NCBI GenBank assembly: GCA_036346255.1
Contig: CM070629.1
Location: 1,493,001 to 1,557,000, forward strand
Length of the DNA: 64,000 nt
Direction of reading: 5' to 3'
DNA from: Ampelocalamus luodianensis
Taxonomy: Eukaryota; Streptophyta; Magnoliopsida; Poales; Poaceae
Shown here piece by piece: positions 33,980 through 44,497 of this stretch (positions are counted from its first letter, which is position 1; each line of letters starts with the position of its first letter). Below the pieces are notes generated by a model. The model searched no databases. It was not told the DNA's origin and saw only the letters and a program-made list of their open reading frames with translations. The position numbers and the translations under genes are program-made.

Positions 33980-34729
33980 CTACTGCATATTTAGGGTACA
34001 AAACATGATTAAGTTGACAGATGATAATAGAAGTTCAATCTTGGCTAGGTTCTTCCAGGTGCTTTTTGGTTCCTTGATTGTCTGCAATTGATCTACTTTC
34101 AGTGCTGCACTGTTGCTCTTCCTCATCCATGCCAGTTTGTATATGCAGCCTGATGTTAGAAAGACAGGAAGGCCACACTCCAATTTTTTTTTCTCGGGGA
34201 TCCAAGTCGGTGTATCAAATGGCAATATAATTCTGCAGTTTCGTAAGTTCTTAGGTACATTGAATTTTGCACTCCAGGTTCTGGCCCAAAATATACGGTC
34301 GAGAACTCTAAAACCTTTACATCCTGCAACCTCTGTATCCTTGATGTCTACAAAATTTTCATGCTTGTTATATCTTAATTCCTTAAGTTCCTTAAGTAAC
34401 CTCGGTACAAAGTTGTATGAACCATAAAAGGTACCAAATTGCATATCCAAAGCCTTCAGTTTTTCCTTCCATATATGTCGGCAAGATAATCTACAATTTC
34501 TGTAGCTGTCATTGCCAGGTAGGTTATCCTTGAGGCAGTCGGAGACGTAATGGGCAAGAAATTTAGATGTCAGGCTCCTTTGCCCAGGCAACACCTCCGT
34601 AAGCCTGCATCCATGGTTAGCAACCGTTGCCACTTGAGAGTAGGCATCATAACCGGCTTTGAGCAAACTTGTGTAGTGCTTGATTTCAGAGCAATCCATA
34701 CATACATAGTACGAACATTGCCATCCCAT
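33980..34729 (-). CDS. Hypothetical protein, 249 residues, unrecognised
   Basis: A continuous frame runs from ATG at 34727-34729 to a stop at 33980. It is not GC-driven (ordinary composition) and no equally long frame overlaps it, which favours real coding history. Visible features are several Cys residues near the N-terminus (C5, C10, C13), a CxxxC-like CRLSCRHIWKEK segment, basic helical stretches (LLKELKELRYNKHE) and a mixed C-terminus. I do not recognise the family. It may be one exon of a larger gene or a transposon-derived frame; the upstream minus-strand stretch 34773-34979 is also open (YGPQEKEIECMKAYDL near its start) and could be an earlier exon. No function is proposed. Confidence 0.4.
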   Translation of the reverse strand: MGWQCSYYVCMDCSEIKHYTSLLKAGYDAYSQVATVANHGCRLTEVLPGQRSLTSKFLAHYVSDCLKDNLPGNDSYRNCRLSCRHIWKEKLKALDMQFGTFYGSYNFVPRLLKELKELRYNKHENFVDIKDTEVAGCKGFRVLDRIFWARTWSAKFNVPKNLRNCRIILPFDTPTWIPEKKKLECGLPVFLTSGCIYKLAWMRKSNSAALKVDQLQTIKEPKSTWKNLAKIELLLSSVNLIMFCTLNMQ

Positions 34730-34979
34730 CCCATTTCTTCTCTTTACTTTCTTGACACAGGAACCCCATGAATCATACTTTGCAAATAGCGGGTCTCCCT
34801 AACGCCGAGGTCTCGCGTCTCTGGACTGGACGGAGTCGAAGCAACTTTATAATCCAGCGCTCTAGATCCACCGATGACATTGACCTCGGCTGCGGTAGCT
34901 CACCGATTACGCGTGCGCGTCGACACAAATCATATGCTTTCATGCATTCAATTTCTTTTTCTTGTGGTCCGTAGTACAC

Positions 34980-35263
34980 GTACGCTTGATTTGTGCCGTA
35001 ATCCTACACCAAACAATTCTGTGGTTTCGTGAGGTCTTGAATGACTGGCTGTGGTATGGGGACTCCAACCAAACAAGCACTACACTAATCCGGTGTAATA
35101 CCTGCAGCACTTCTATTGTTGACGTACTCTACCATGCGCTGGAATGTCACCTCCGCTAATCCGGCGAGCGGAAGGCACTTTATCCCTTTTAATACAGGGT
35201 GGTTATATTTATATATACCAACCATATTAGTGGCCATGGTACCATACCTAGCTCCGTTTGTGT
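34980..35263. other. Spacer before the LINE fragment
   Basis: No gene or clear repeat is visible. Open frames on both strands are short and without motifs. Confidence 0.3.
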
Positions 35264-36345
35264 TTTTTTTCAAGGACGTGCAAAAGTTTTGCACATTATA
35301 TCATTAATAGAAAGAAATTAAAATCCCAGAGGATACAAGGTATACTAGTCTGTCTGAAAAACTTGAGCCTAACCGCCAAAGCAGCGGACGCTAGCTGAAA
35401 AGCGAAACCCGCGAAGGTAACTCATCAGAAATCTAACGACCGACAAAAGCGGTAACTCATCATCGCTGCGTTGCCGACCCCAATCGGCGCAGCCACCAAA
35501 CGCCATTGCCAGTACTCCTGGAGAGCAAGATGAGAAAGCTGATCGACAACTACAAAGATATTGTTAAAAATCCTCTGATTGCGCTCTTTCCAGATGAACC
35601 AAGAGACGAGAATAATACAACAATCTGTATCCTTTCTTAGATGTTTTGGCGCTGAAGTCCTAGCGGCCAACCAGAAATCTTGGAGAGTGGGCTGTCCACT
35701 GGGCACAGGACATCGCGAGCCAATCAGTGCTATAAAGCGACCCAAAAATTGTGTTGTCACCGCGCACCCTAGCAGAATATGATCAATGGTCTCTTTCTGA
35801 TGGCTGCAAAAAGCACACATTCCTTGATTTTGCAGACCATGACGCCTTAGACGATCAACTGTCCAACATCGTCGCCGTATCGCTAACCACATGAAAATTT
35901 TGCATTTCAATGGCACCCGAGCTTTCCAAATGGCCTCCGCACACGGAAACCTAGTCGATCCTGTGAAGAAAGCCAAGTACGCTGACTTAGCAGAGTAGCA
36001 ACCTGAGACTTCCCAGCGCCAAATTAAGGAATCGACCTCTCCCTGGGCTAGCCGAATATGTTGCAACTTATTCCAGAGCCTTAAGAGTTCAGCAACAGAA
36101 TTTTCGTTTGGCTGACCCTGCAAGTCCAGAATCCAAGTATCATTGTCAGGTGTTTGGGCCACTGTTCTATTCCTTCGAATGGAAGGTTTGACCATCCGAG
36201 CGATGGACGGTACGAGGCCTTGGATGGAGCAACCGTTCAACCAGCGGTCCTCCCAGAACAACGTGTTCTTTTCATTCCCTAATCTGACCGGAATGAAAGC
36301 ATTGAATCTATCAATTTTCTGTCGGTTACTCTGGGCTTGCAAACT
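35264..36345 (-). pseudogene. 5'-truncated LINE (non-LTR retrotransposon), 3' end of the reverse-transcriptase ORF
   Basis: On the minus strand a frame of about 305 residues (36342 to 35425) matches the C-terminal part of plant LINE polyproteins. It has the stretch after the RT domain (GNEKNTLFWEDRWLNG), then the zinc-binding zf-RVT region with WKARVPLKCKIFMWL, CAFCSHQKETIDHILLGC and the closing WFIWKERNQRIFNN. The frame is open but lacks endonuclease and RT catalytic domains, so it is a dead, 5'-truncated copy. A T-run at about 35264-35272 on the plus strand is the expected poly-A end of a minus-strand insertion. Target duplication not resolved. Confidence 0.8.
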
Positions 36346-38034
36346 ACCTCATGCATTGGTTTCGGGCGGATCCACTCAGAGAACTTTGTTATCTTGCTCT
36401 TGATGTCACAGGTGATTTCTTTCCTCCTCATCCTTGGCTCAGTCAAGATGGTTGCATGGGCTTTGTGCCGCAAGCTCTGTCTCATCGTGCTCGCCTGACT
36501 CGTGGGTTTCCCCACTACTATAGCTCGTACATTTAAGTGTCAGTTCGTCTAGGTCCTTGCAAATTTCAACAAAGTTACTTAGTTGTTTCTACTGACAAAG
36601 TCTCTACTTAAGCAACATCAACTTATTGTCGCCAAAATATGGCGAACAAGTTTTCAGCGAGCTGTAGCACTCACCGCCACAACAGCTCGCTTCACATTCC
36701 TAAGAAACCACAGCCAACTCCCCTTGCTCTCGTCCTCGCTACTTGACTCACCACTACAGGGGATAATGGGTGTGTTGGGTTTGCATCCAAGGCCGCACGC
36801 GCCTGACCGGGACACTACCGGGGGTGTTTTTGGTTGCCACCCTAGGTAGCTCCCTGGTCCAGACAACCTTCATCAGGCCCAGTCGCACAAAATCGAGCGC
36901 CTAGGCATTAGGCGTTGTCTTCCTCCGAGCGCCTAGGCATTAGGCGTTGTCTTCCTCCGAGCGCCGTCTCCACTGATGCGGAGCTCCGCCACAGCCTCCA
37001 CTGAGCTCCGTCGCGGCCTCCATCGAGCGTCGCATCTCCACCCGCTGTCGTCGCGCCTGCATCTCGCTGCCGAATCCGCGCGTGCCCCGCTGGATATTGT
37101 CTCCTTGCCTGCATCGCGTCGCTGCTTCCTTGCCCGGCCGCATCCTGCGTCTGCCGCTGCGGTGCCCGCATCTCGCCGATAAATCCACCACGCTTGCATC
37201 CCGACGCCGCATCCGCCATGATTTGTGATGTGACGCTCGGAGAAAGACGACTGGGGATGGGTTGGGTATGATTTGACTAGTTTTAGAATGGTGATTACGA
37301 AAACACGTTTCATCATTTTTACGCTTTCTCGTTCTCAAAACATGATTTCTTATTTTGCGTTTTTTCTAGGCCTAGATCTCCAACCAAACACCACATTCTC
37401 AGACCTGCTTGACCAAACAAAAATTATTAAAATTTTAAGATATCTCCAGACACCACTTTTTACCAGGCATAGAGTCCAGAACATCAACCAATCAAGCCCA
37501 ATATTACTCCTATCAGATGTTACCACGGCAACCAGATAGAGATGGATACCCGCGGAGTTTTGTAGGATTATTTTGAGTAGCACGGTAGTACGCGTCTACC
37601 GTGATTCCGTAACGCGAGAGCGAAATAAAGCATCTAAACAGAATGCATGGAGCACTTTCCAATTTCCACCCAAAAAGGTTGCCAAAGAAAGAGCCGTGCT
37701 AGCCTACCTACATACACATGGGCGGCTATTCGGCACCCGTGAGTGCGAGTGACGAGTCTAAGCCCATTAATTAGACTCCGTTTAGAACGTAGAAATTTCA
37801 CACGAAGCCGTTCAATTTATCGCATTGGAAAAATGTGACGTTAGGCAGCCGCAAACCCAGAACGAGAAGGGAAGGCTTCGTGTGAATTGAAGAAAGCCAT
37901 CGATGGGATCCGAATCCCGAACCCCACTGATGAGCCGCCGAGTCCAAGCGGTCGAGCACGCGAGTCGCATGGATTGGAATGCAGGGCATGTGAGTAGGAC
38001 TGTACGTGAAGCTACGTACAGTGTCAATTAGGAG
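36346..38034. other. Intergenic region with a probable small TIR element
   Basis: No gene is supported. Sequence between about 36821 (GGTGTTTTTGGTTG) and 37394 (CAACCAAACACC) has matching inverted ends and a GC-rich centre, suggesting a non-autonomous DNA transposon, but no target duplication is clear. Inside it a 32-base unit, GAGCGCCTAGGCATTAGGCG followed by TTGTCTTCCTCC, is present twice in tandem (36896-36959). 37540-38034 is unremarkable. Confidence 0.4.
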
Positions 38035-39204
38035 GAGAATTCATTGGCGGCATGGCGCATTTGGCACGGTTGATATGCAAATTAGTAAAAGTAGCTTCGT
38101 CTATGAATCAATTGTAAAATGGTACCATGAACAATCCGTACCTTTGGGGGCAGAACTTGGCTCCACCGTGCCCTAGGGGCACGGGTAGGGCAAGTTCGGC
38201 CTCTAGAGACACGAACAAAGCAATGATGTGTGAAAGATCTAGACCCGCCATTATGTGTTAATGGAGTTTTGGTGATTAATGATAAATCTAATTAGGAGAC
38301 TAACACTTTTTATTGATATACATATTGTGTAGTCTTATTTGGATATAAAGGTGAAAATCATGAAGGCATGCAAGTGTGAGACTAACACTCCTATTGTTAT
38401 ATTATGTTTAGTCTTAGCTTGAATATAAAAGCAAAAATCCAAACAGGTATGTATTCATTAATGACAAATCTATTTGTGAGACTAACAATTCTATTGATTA
38501 TCAATTACTTAGTCTCGTTTGGATATAAAGATAAGAATACAAAAGGTATGCATTCTACTTCCTTTTATTGTATATTGTTGCATTCCTCGGATCCAAAATA
38601 TAGGTTAAACTCCACCAAAAAGGTTAACTTGGATATGTGCATATGTTCCTTTACACATTTGTGTATGCACACATTTAGGGGGAGTTCATTCTATATTTTG
38701 TGGTTTCATTAGTATTGATCCATATTCTTTCTTCACATATATTTGGGATCCTTACTTTGAAACATATCCTTGAATATATTTAACTTGTGTAGTTAATATA
38801 TTCATATGGGTATATGAGAATATATCTAACTTGCATAGTTAATATATTCACGTGAGTATATACAACTTGTGTAGTTTGTATACACTCTTATTTGGTATAT
38901 ATAACTTGTGTAGTTCATATATACTCACGACCTTGTTGTTTCATTAGTATTGATCTTTGTGATCTACTTTGAAACATAACTCTTGAGTGTATATATATAA
39001 CTTCGTGGTTATATATACTGCACCAATTACATTCAATTATCTCAGATTGTGTTGGTTGTCATCAATTACCAAAGAGGAAAGATTGTGGTATCTTGTCCCA
39101 CCATTATTGGTTAATGGTTTGTTGTGGTAATTAATGACAATCACCTTGTAGAACTAACATTTTTCAAGAGTTGGATGAATAGGTTATGTTCTAGGTGGTT
39201 GAAG

Positions 39205-39560
39205 ACTTTGGATGACATCATGAGTTGATTGTCATCAAGTCAAGATTCTTGAAGAAGAAGAAATCATCATGCGTTGATGAGGTTCAAGAAGAGGAAGATC
39301 ATCATGGGTTGATGATGTTGAAGAAGAGCTTGAAGTAAAGGATGCATCATGAGTTGATGCGTGTCAACTTCAAGAAGATGAGATGATCATTGGTTGATCA
39401 TCAAGTCGAGAGAAGAACCATCATGAGTTGATGGAAGTCAAGTGAAGATTGCATCATGGGTTGATGCATATCAAGACTCGGGATGGAAGATGTCATCATG
39501 TGCTGATGGACATCAAGTCGAGATCCCGGCAAAGGAAATCATCATGTGTTGATGATTGTC
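39205..39560. repeat. Dispersed array of ATCATGnGTTGATG motifs inside the solo LTR
   Basis: About nine copies of ATCATG(A/G/C/T)GTTGATG or close variants occur at 30-50 base spacing. Each copy is partly self-complementary (ATCATG...TTGAT, CATCAA.. nearby), so the array could form several small stems in the RNA. It lies in the U3 part, upstream of the TATA box. Confidence 0.7.
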
Positions 39561-39920
39561 AAGTCAGGACCGGACTTGAAGTGTGGATGTGCGTCATCAA
39601 GCTTCAAGAAAGTGTGCAGGGCAAAGGTATGACTAGCTAGGGCTAAGGATGTGTTCCTAGTCTTATACCGGTCTTGGTGTTTGGTTGTAGACCGGATTGC
39701 TAGTATAGGTTGTCGTACTATTAAGAGGGGTCTTGACTAGTAGTTTGAGTTAGTCATGTGTTGATGGCTCATTGTGTTTGCTCTAGCTCAACTTAACATG
39801 GTGCCTATATTTGCGAATGCGTTTTGCAAATAGTTGAGGCTCATGGTTATTCCTTGTAGCATGTGACTTGTGTTTGCAAATGTGTTTTGCAAATGGTTTA
39901 AGTCCATGTACCTTATTCCT

Positions 39921-40310
39921 TGTGGCGTTGATTCTAAAAGTTGGCAAATGTGTTTTGCAACTTGTTGAGAATCTCGCTTTTATCGTTGTTTGCATCGCTT
40001 GTCAATTGTGCAAATGTGTTTTGCAAATTGAGTTGAAGCGAAGTGCAACTTGTGGCGTTGATTCTAAAAGTTGGCAAATGTGTTTTGCAACTTGTTGAGA
40101 ATCTCGCTTTTATCGTTGTTCGCATAGTGCGTCAATTTGGCAAATGTGTTTTGCAAATTGAGTTGAAGCGAAGTGCATTTTGTGGTTTGATTCTAAAAGT
40201 TGGCAAATGTGTTTTGCAACTTGTTGAGAATCTTGCCTACATGCCTTGTTTGCATTTCATATCTTTTGCAAATATGTTTTGCAAATTTGAGTTGAAAAAG
40301 AAATGCAAAA
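39921..40310. repeat. Tandem repeat of about 130 bases, three copies, inside the solo LTR
   Basis: Copies start at 39921 (TGTGGCGTTGATTCTAAAAG), 40051 (same) and 40181 (TGTGGTTTGATTCTAAAAG). Each unit contains GGCAAATGTGTTTTGCAA twice; that motif is itself near-palindromic (TTGCAAAACACATTTGCC in reverse) and also occurs before the array at 39815-39900. U3 repeats of this kind often act as transcriptional enhancers in LTRs, which is inference here. Confidence 0.8.
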
Positions 40311-40742
40311 TCCTGAGTTGATCTCTGATGCGGTCTGACCGGCGTTGTATGGCCGGACTGACCGGACTCGCGGATAATCGCCGCGGTTAAGTTTTTCCAG
40401 AGAACGACGTTTTTCTGGAAATTGGCTGAGCGGTCTGACCGGCGTTATGAGTGCGATCGGCCGGACTCCGGTCAAGGACCCGCGGCTTTCGAGAGCTGAT
40501 TTTCGGTTTTGGTGATGCGATCGGCCGGAGTGTTACGCGCGGTCGACCGAGTGTTACTGGCGGTCGATCGGCCGACGGCCCGACGGCGACCATTAGTTGG
40601 CGGTCAGACCGGAGGCCCTCTAACGGCTAGTTTTCTGACCGTTGGAGGAGGTGCGGTCTGACCGGCCAAGTGCCTGCGGTCAGACCGGCCCTGCTGATTT
40701 TTCAGCAGACTTTGCCCCAACGGCTAGTTTTTGTGTGTGGGC

Positions 40743-40750
40743 TATAAATA
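40743..40750 (+). promoter_or_regulatory. TATA box of the solo LTR
   Basis: TATAAATA sits after the U3 repeats and about 890 bases before the LTR end, in the correct orientation for LTR-driven transcription to the right. Transcripts from it would run through the remaining half of the long-TIR element. Confidence 0.5.
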
Positions 40751-42617
40751 CCCACCTTGGCCGTGTGTGAGCAGGGTTGCGGGTGCCCCCATTGAGTTTC
40801 TTTGAGCTAAGAGCAAGCCTCTCATACTCTTGTGTGCATGTGTTGCACTTAGTGAGTGATTGAGAGCAAACCCTAAGTGCATGTGTTGCATTAGGTTGTG
40901 GATTGCTTATCCATAAAGCTTTTGCACTTGATTGGTTCAAGTGAAAGTTGAGTCTTGTTACTCTTGGTGTTTGCCGACACCTAGACGGCGTGGAGGCGTT
41001 GTGCGTCGGTGATCTTCTCAAGTGAAGCTTGTGAGAAGACCCGGGCGATTTGTGAGTGGCTTGGTGCTCGCCATCTCCGGAGCGGAGTAAGAGCAACCCT
41101 AGTGGATTGAGGTGATAAGTTCAAGTTGGAGTCGATTCAAGCGGTTGAACTCACTTAGAGGTGTTGGTTCGGTTGGAACCAGTCCAAGTGGTTTGGACTT
41201 ACCTCGGAGGTGTTGCCTCGCGTTTTGGAGCCGATCCAAAAGGTTGAACTTACTTCAACGTGGATTAGAGGAGACCGGCAAGTCTTCGATCACCACGGGA
41301 AAAATATCGCCGTGTCAATTGTGGTTTGCATTCTTGAGCTTTACCTTATTGCAATTTACATTCATATAATTAAGTTGCTCATCTATTGTGTATGAATGAT
41401 TGCCTAGCTATGTGCCATTTACATTGCCTAAATTGAATTGCTCACAAGTTCACGCTCAATTGATTATTATCATTAGACTTGTATTGTTGGAAAACTTAGT
41501 TGAGACTAGTGGGTTTTTAGGTCTTAATTGTGCAAAACCGTATTTATATTATCTTCCGCATTAGAAATCGGTTTTAGCGTATAAAAGTTTTAAAACGCCT
41601 ATTCACCCCCCTCTAGTCGGCCTCCTCGATCTTACAATGTGCCCTATGGGCACGGCAAAGAATCAGCCGCAAAAATGGATTGAAAAATTGATTAAAAAGT
41701 GTTTTTGACACTATTTAAATATTATTTGAAACACTATGTACAACATTATTTAACACTTAAAAAAATCAGACGAGGCCACTTTTTCCTTGAATTTTTCCTC
41801 CTTGTTTTTTTAGGGTGCCGGTGCGGCGCAGGGTTCAACTCCAAATGATGCACCTATGTGCAGTTCATGAGGAATAGGGTACCCGCGCTTTCGCACCATG
41901 CATGGGTGCGCATGCACCCCCTGTCGCCACGACTGGTGACGGTTTACTACTGCCCGCCGCCACCTCTTTCGGCGAATTGTTGCTGCCCCAAGGAGATTGT
42001 GCTTGCCGCGCCACCAGCAAGCGATGAGCCCCCTTGCACATCAGCGGTTGGTGACGGTGTACTACCTTCCGCCACCACGGCTAGTGACGGTGTACTACTA
42101 CCTGCCGCCACCGCCGTCTCGTCCGGCTAATCGTTGCTACCTCAAGGAGATTGTGCTTGCTACGCCGTGATTTTATGTAAAAAAAAAAATTGTATTTTTT
42201 CGGTATATGTGATAATACATTTAAAACTGCGAGTGCAAGGTAAAAAGAGAAGAAGAAATAAATTAAAAGAAAAAAGTGCTCTCGTCTGAATTATTTTAAA
42301 GTGTTAAATAATATTGTATATAGTATTTTAAATAGTGTCAAAAAAAATATTTTTAATCAATTTTTCAATCCAATTCAGCGATCTCGTCCTCTACCATGCC
42401 CCTAGGGTACATCATTGCTTTGTCTGTGCTCTGGGTGACCGGCCCTGTCTGTGCCTTAGGGGCACGGTAGAGGCGTGTCCGGCCTCCAGTGGCACAGACA
42501 AGCCACATGTCGTGTTCCCGTTTGTCCGTGGTGTTATTTTTATAATTAATTTGTAAAAGTGCTATTTTTGTTAATACGCACGCAACAGTGACAAATACGC
42601 CAAAAAAAAAAAAACTC

Positions 42618-44497
42618 CATGGTCGCTCGCCTCACACGCTCTGTTCATCGCAAAGCATCAGTCGGGTGAAATCACGTATGGTTTTAGTGCCCAGAACGAA
42701 ATGGTTTATGTGATGGTAGTTTGCGCTGTTCTATATATAAGCGTGCGAATAACTGTAATCAGCAAGCTAATTACCAGAGAGTTCACAAGTAAAATAGAAC
42801 AAAACATAGCCGTAAAAATTGCGATAATCTTCAATATTTACGCCTGGTCCCTCCCATCCCGTTTGGTTCGATGGGTTTGGAGTGTTGGACTCCCGTGGAG
42901 CCTCTCACTGGCACTCCGCTCTCCGCTAGAAACGCGCCAAAGAACAAGCCTTTCTTTTTGTGGTTTTGTGCTGATTTTCCGGATTTTTAGCGCTGCGCCT
43001 GCGCGTACGCTGGTGTCTTCTGTTTGAATGGTTATGCGGTGTGAGGAGGTCTTAGTCCGGTCCTACGAGACAAGATTGCCGAGGATTGGTGTGGAAAACG
43101 AACCGACTCTTATTCGAAAACTACGTCTCCGCACAACGCCGTCGTCGTCGGTTCGTCGCTCGCCAGTCACCCCACCAACACAAGTACTGTGCATCCCGAA
43201 CTGATAACCGAGTGCATGGGTTTATATTGCCCTCTCCTCACATTCAATATAGTAAGTACTCCTACTACATAATCAAAAGAAGAGTGGAATCCCGTGTTTA
43301 TTTCTCAATCCGGCTTTACATCAATCGTCGGTAGTTCTTGCAATGCGTATCAACCAAACTTAGTTACCATTTTTAACCAAACAACAACAAAAAAAACGGT
43401 TGGTGACTTGGTACATGGGCATGGCATGGTAGAGCTTTTAAAAAAAATTCATTTTTAAAAAATACTTTAAAGATAACAACTCCCTAACTTTATTTTCAAT
43501 TATTACACCTTTGGTCACGTTATGACCCGTGACGCGATCAAACTGTGCTATCACGCCACCGATCGCGGCGTGGTCAAACATGCCACAATATCAACGAAAC
43601 TACTTATTTACCATTTTTAACAAAAAAAAATGGTTAGTGACTTGGTATATGGGCATGGTCCATGGTACTGCGGATTCAACTCAAGATGGCCTTTTGTCAG
43701 CAAGTGGTTATTAGAACATCTGCAATGTTTTTAAGCATGTGAGGATGCTATTTTATGGTGGATTCTGTGTGATATTAAATAGCTTGTTGTAATATATTCC
43801 AATTCTAATATAGAATCTTTGATGGGACCCACTTTATAATAATAAACAAAGGAAACCTACCCTCCATCTCTCACCCCTCCCTTCCCTACCCTACTCCTCG
43901 TCCTCACTCCAATTCAACCTCGTGTCACCCAAATCCACAACCGCTCCCCTCATCTCTACCTTGCCCCTAATTCCTCCATCAGAGCATCATTGTCCTTCAC
44001 TCCCTCGGTCCCTCCTCCCTCGATGAGAGGTAAGGATTCGGCAGAAACGAGTCTACATCAGTGATTGTGGTGACTCTAGATTTCCGTGGCAAGAAGTCTT
44101 TGCCTAAAATGACACATTTTTAGTTGCAATACTAGCGCATTAAAAATGCTATTTTTGTTATTTCAATCGGGAGACTAGTTTGCTATTTTGTTTGAATAAG
44201 TGGCTAATCGAGCAAAAAAAAAAAAAACCGTGACAAATGCCTAGTAGGCTAGTACAAGCTGTTTGCGCAGGCCTCTGAGCAGCAAAAACGCAAGCAATTT
44301 CCCCTGTGCAACATCGACACTCCCTTTTCTGTGCTTTCTTCTCAGTTCTCACACACTATAGTCGCATTTGAATCATTCGATTCGATTCGATTCAATTCGA
44401 CATCTCAACCTCATCTCCCCTTCCAATTCCAAAACTCCCCTCTTCTGAATCATCACGCACCCAGAGCCCGAAGCCCTAACCGCACGCAGCCTTGGCG
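42618..44497. other. Intergenic region ending in the PP2C promoter and 5' UTR
   Basis: No gene is supported. A direct repeat is visible: TTACCATTTTTAACC.. plus GGTTGGTGACTTGGTACATG (about 43365-43430) recurs as TTTACCATTTTTAAC.. plus GGTTAGTGACTTGGTATATG (about 43595-43660). 43860-44000 is CT-rich and could be a leader-like relic. 44330-44497 is the likely PP2C 5' UTR and contains a short (ATTCG)n repeat at about 44375-44400. Confidence 0.4.

Larger units (their letters stand above)
38231..41636 (+). mobile_element. Solo LTR, 3.4 kb, probably copia-type, nested in the long-TIR element
   Basis: The unit starts TGAAAGATCTAGAC and ends CGATCTTACA, with the perfect 5-base duplication ATGTG (38226-38230 and 41637-41641). 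No primer-binding site follows, so it is a solo LTR. It holds two internal repeat arrays (39205-39560 and 39921-40310), a block of CGGTCTGACCGG phrases (40330-40690), a TATA box at 40743 and a typical U5 end with TATTCACCCCCCTCTAG-like sequence. No protein is encoded. Confidence 0.85.
38035..42617. mobile_element. Long-TIR DNA element related to 1085-4456, split by a solo LTR
   Basis: The outer ends are inverted copies: GGCGCATTTGGCACGGTTG.. then AGTAAAAGTAGC on the left (about 38050-38093), and on the right, reading the minus strand, GGCGTATTTGTCACTGTTGC then AACAAAAATAGC. Further in, the GTGCCCTAGGGGCACGG and CAAAGCAATGATG segments left of the LTR pair with their reverse at 42400-42480, and 41690-41770 pairs with 42290-42370. 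The centre (41820-42180) carries two direct copies of a GC-rich segment. Without the LTR it is about 1.2 kb. The TIR opening (..GAGTTTTT..GGCGTATTA..CAAAAATAG) is shared with the element at 1085. Exact ends and target duplication are uncertain. Confidence 0.6.

Noticed and set aside
36346..36540. Possible host exon next to the LINE (plus strand, FFPPHPWLSQDG)
   Set aside because: Short, unsupported by splice pattern or any recognised family.
39205..40310. Possible CRISPR-like array
   Set aside because: Repeats are degenerate, spacing is irregular or fully tandem, and they lie in a plant LTR; CRISPR does not apply.
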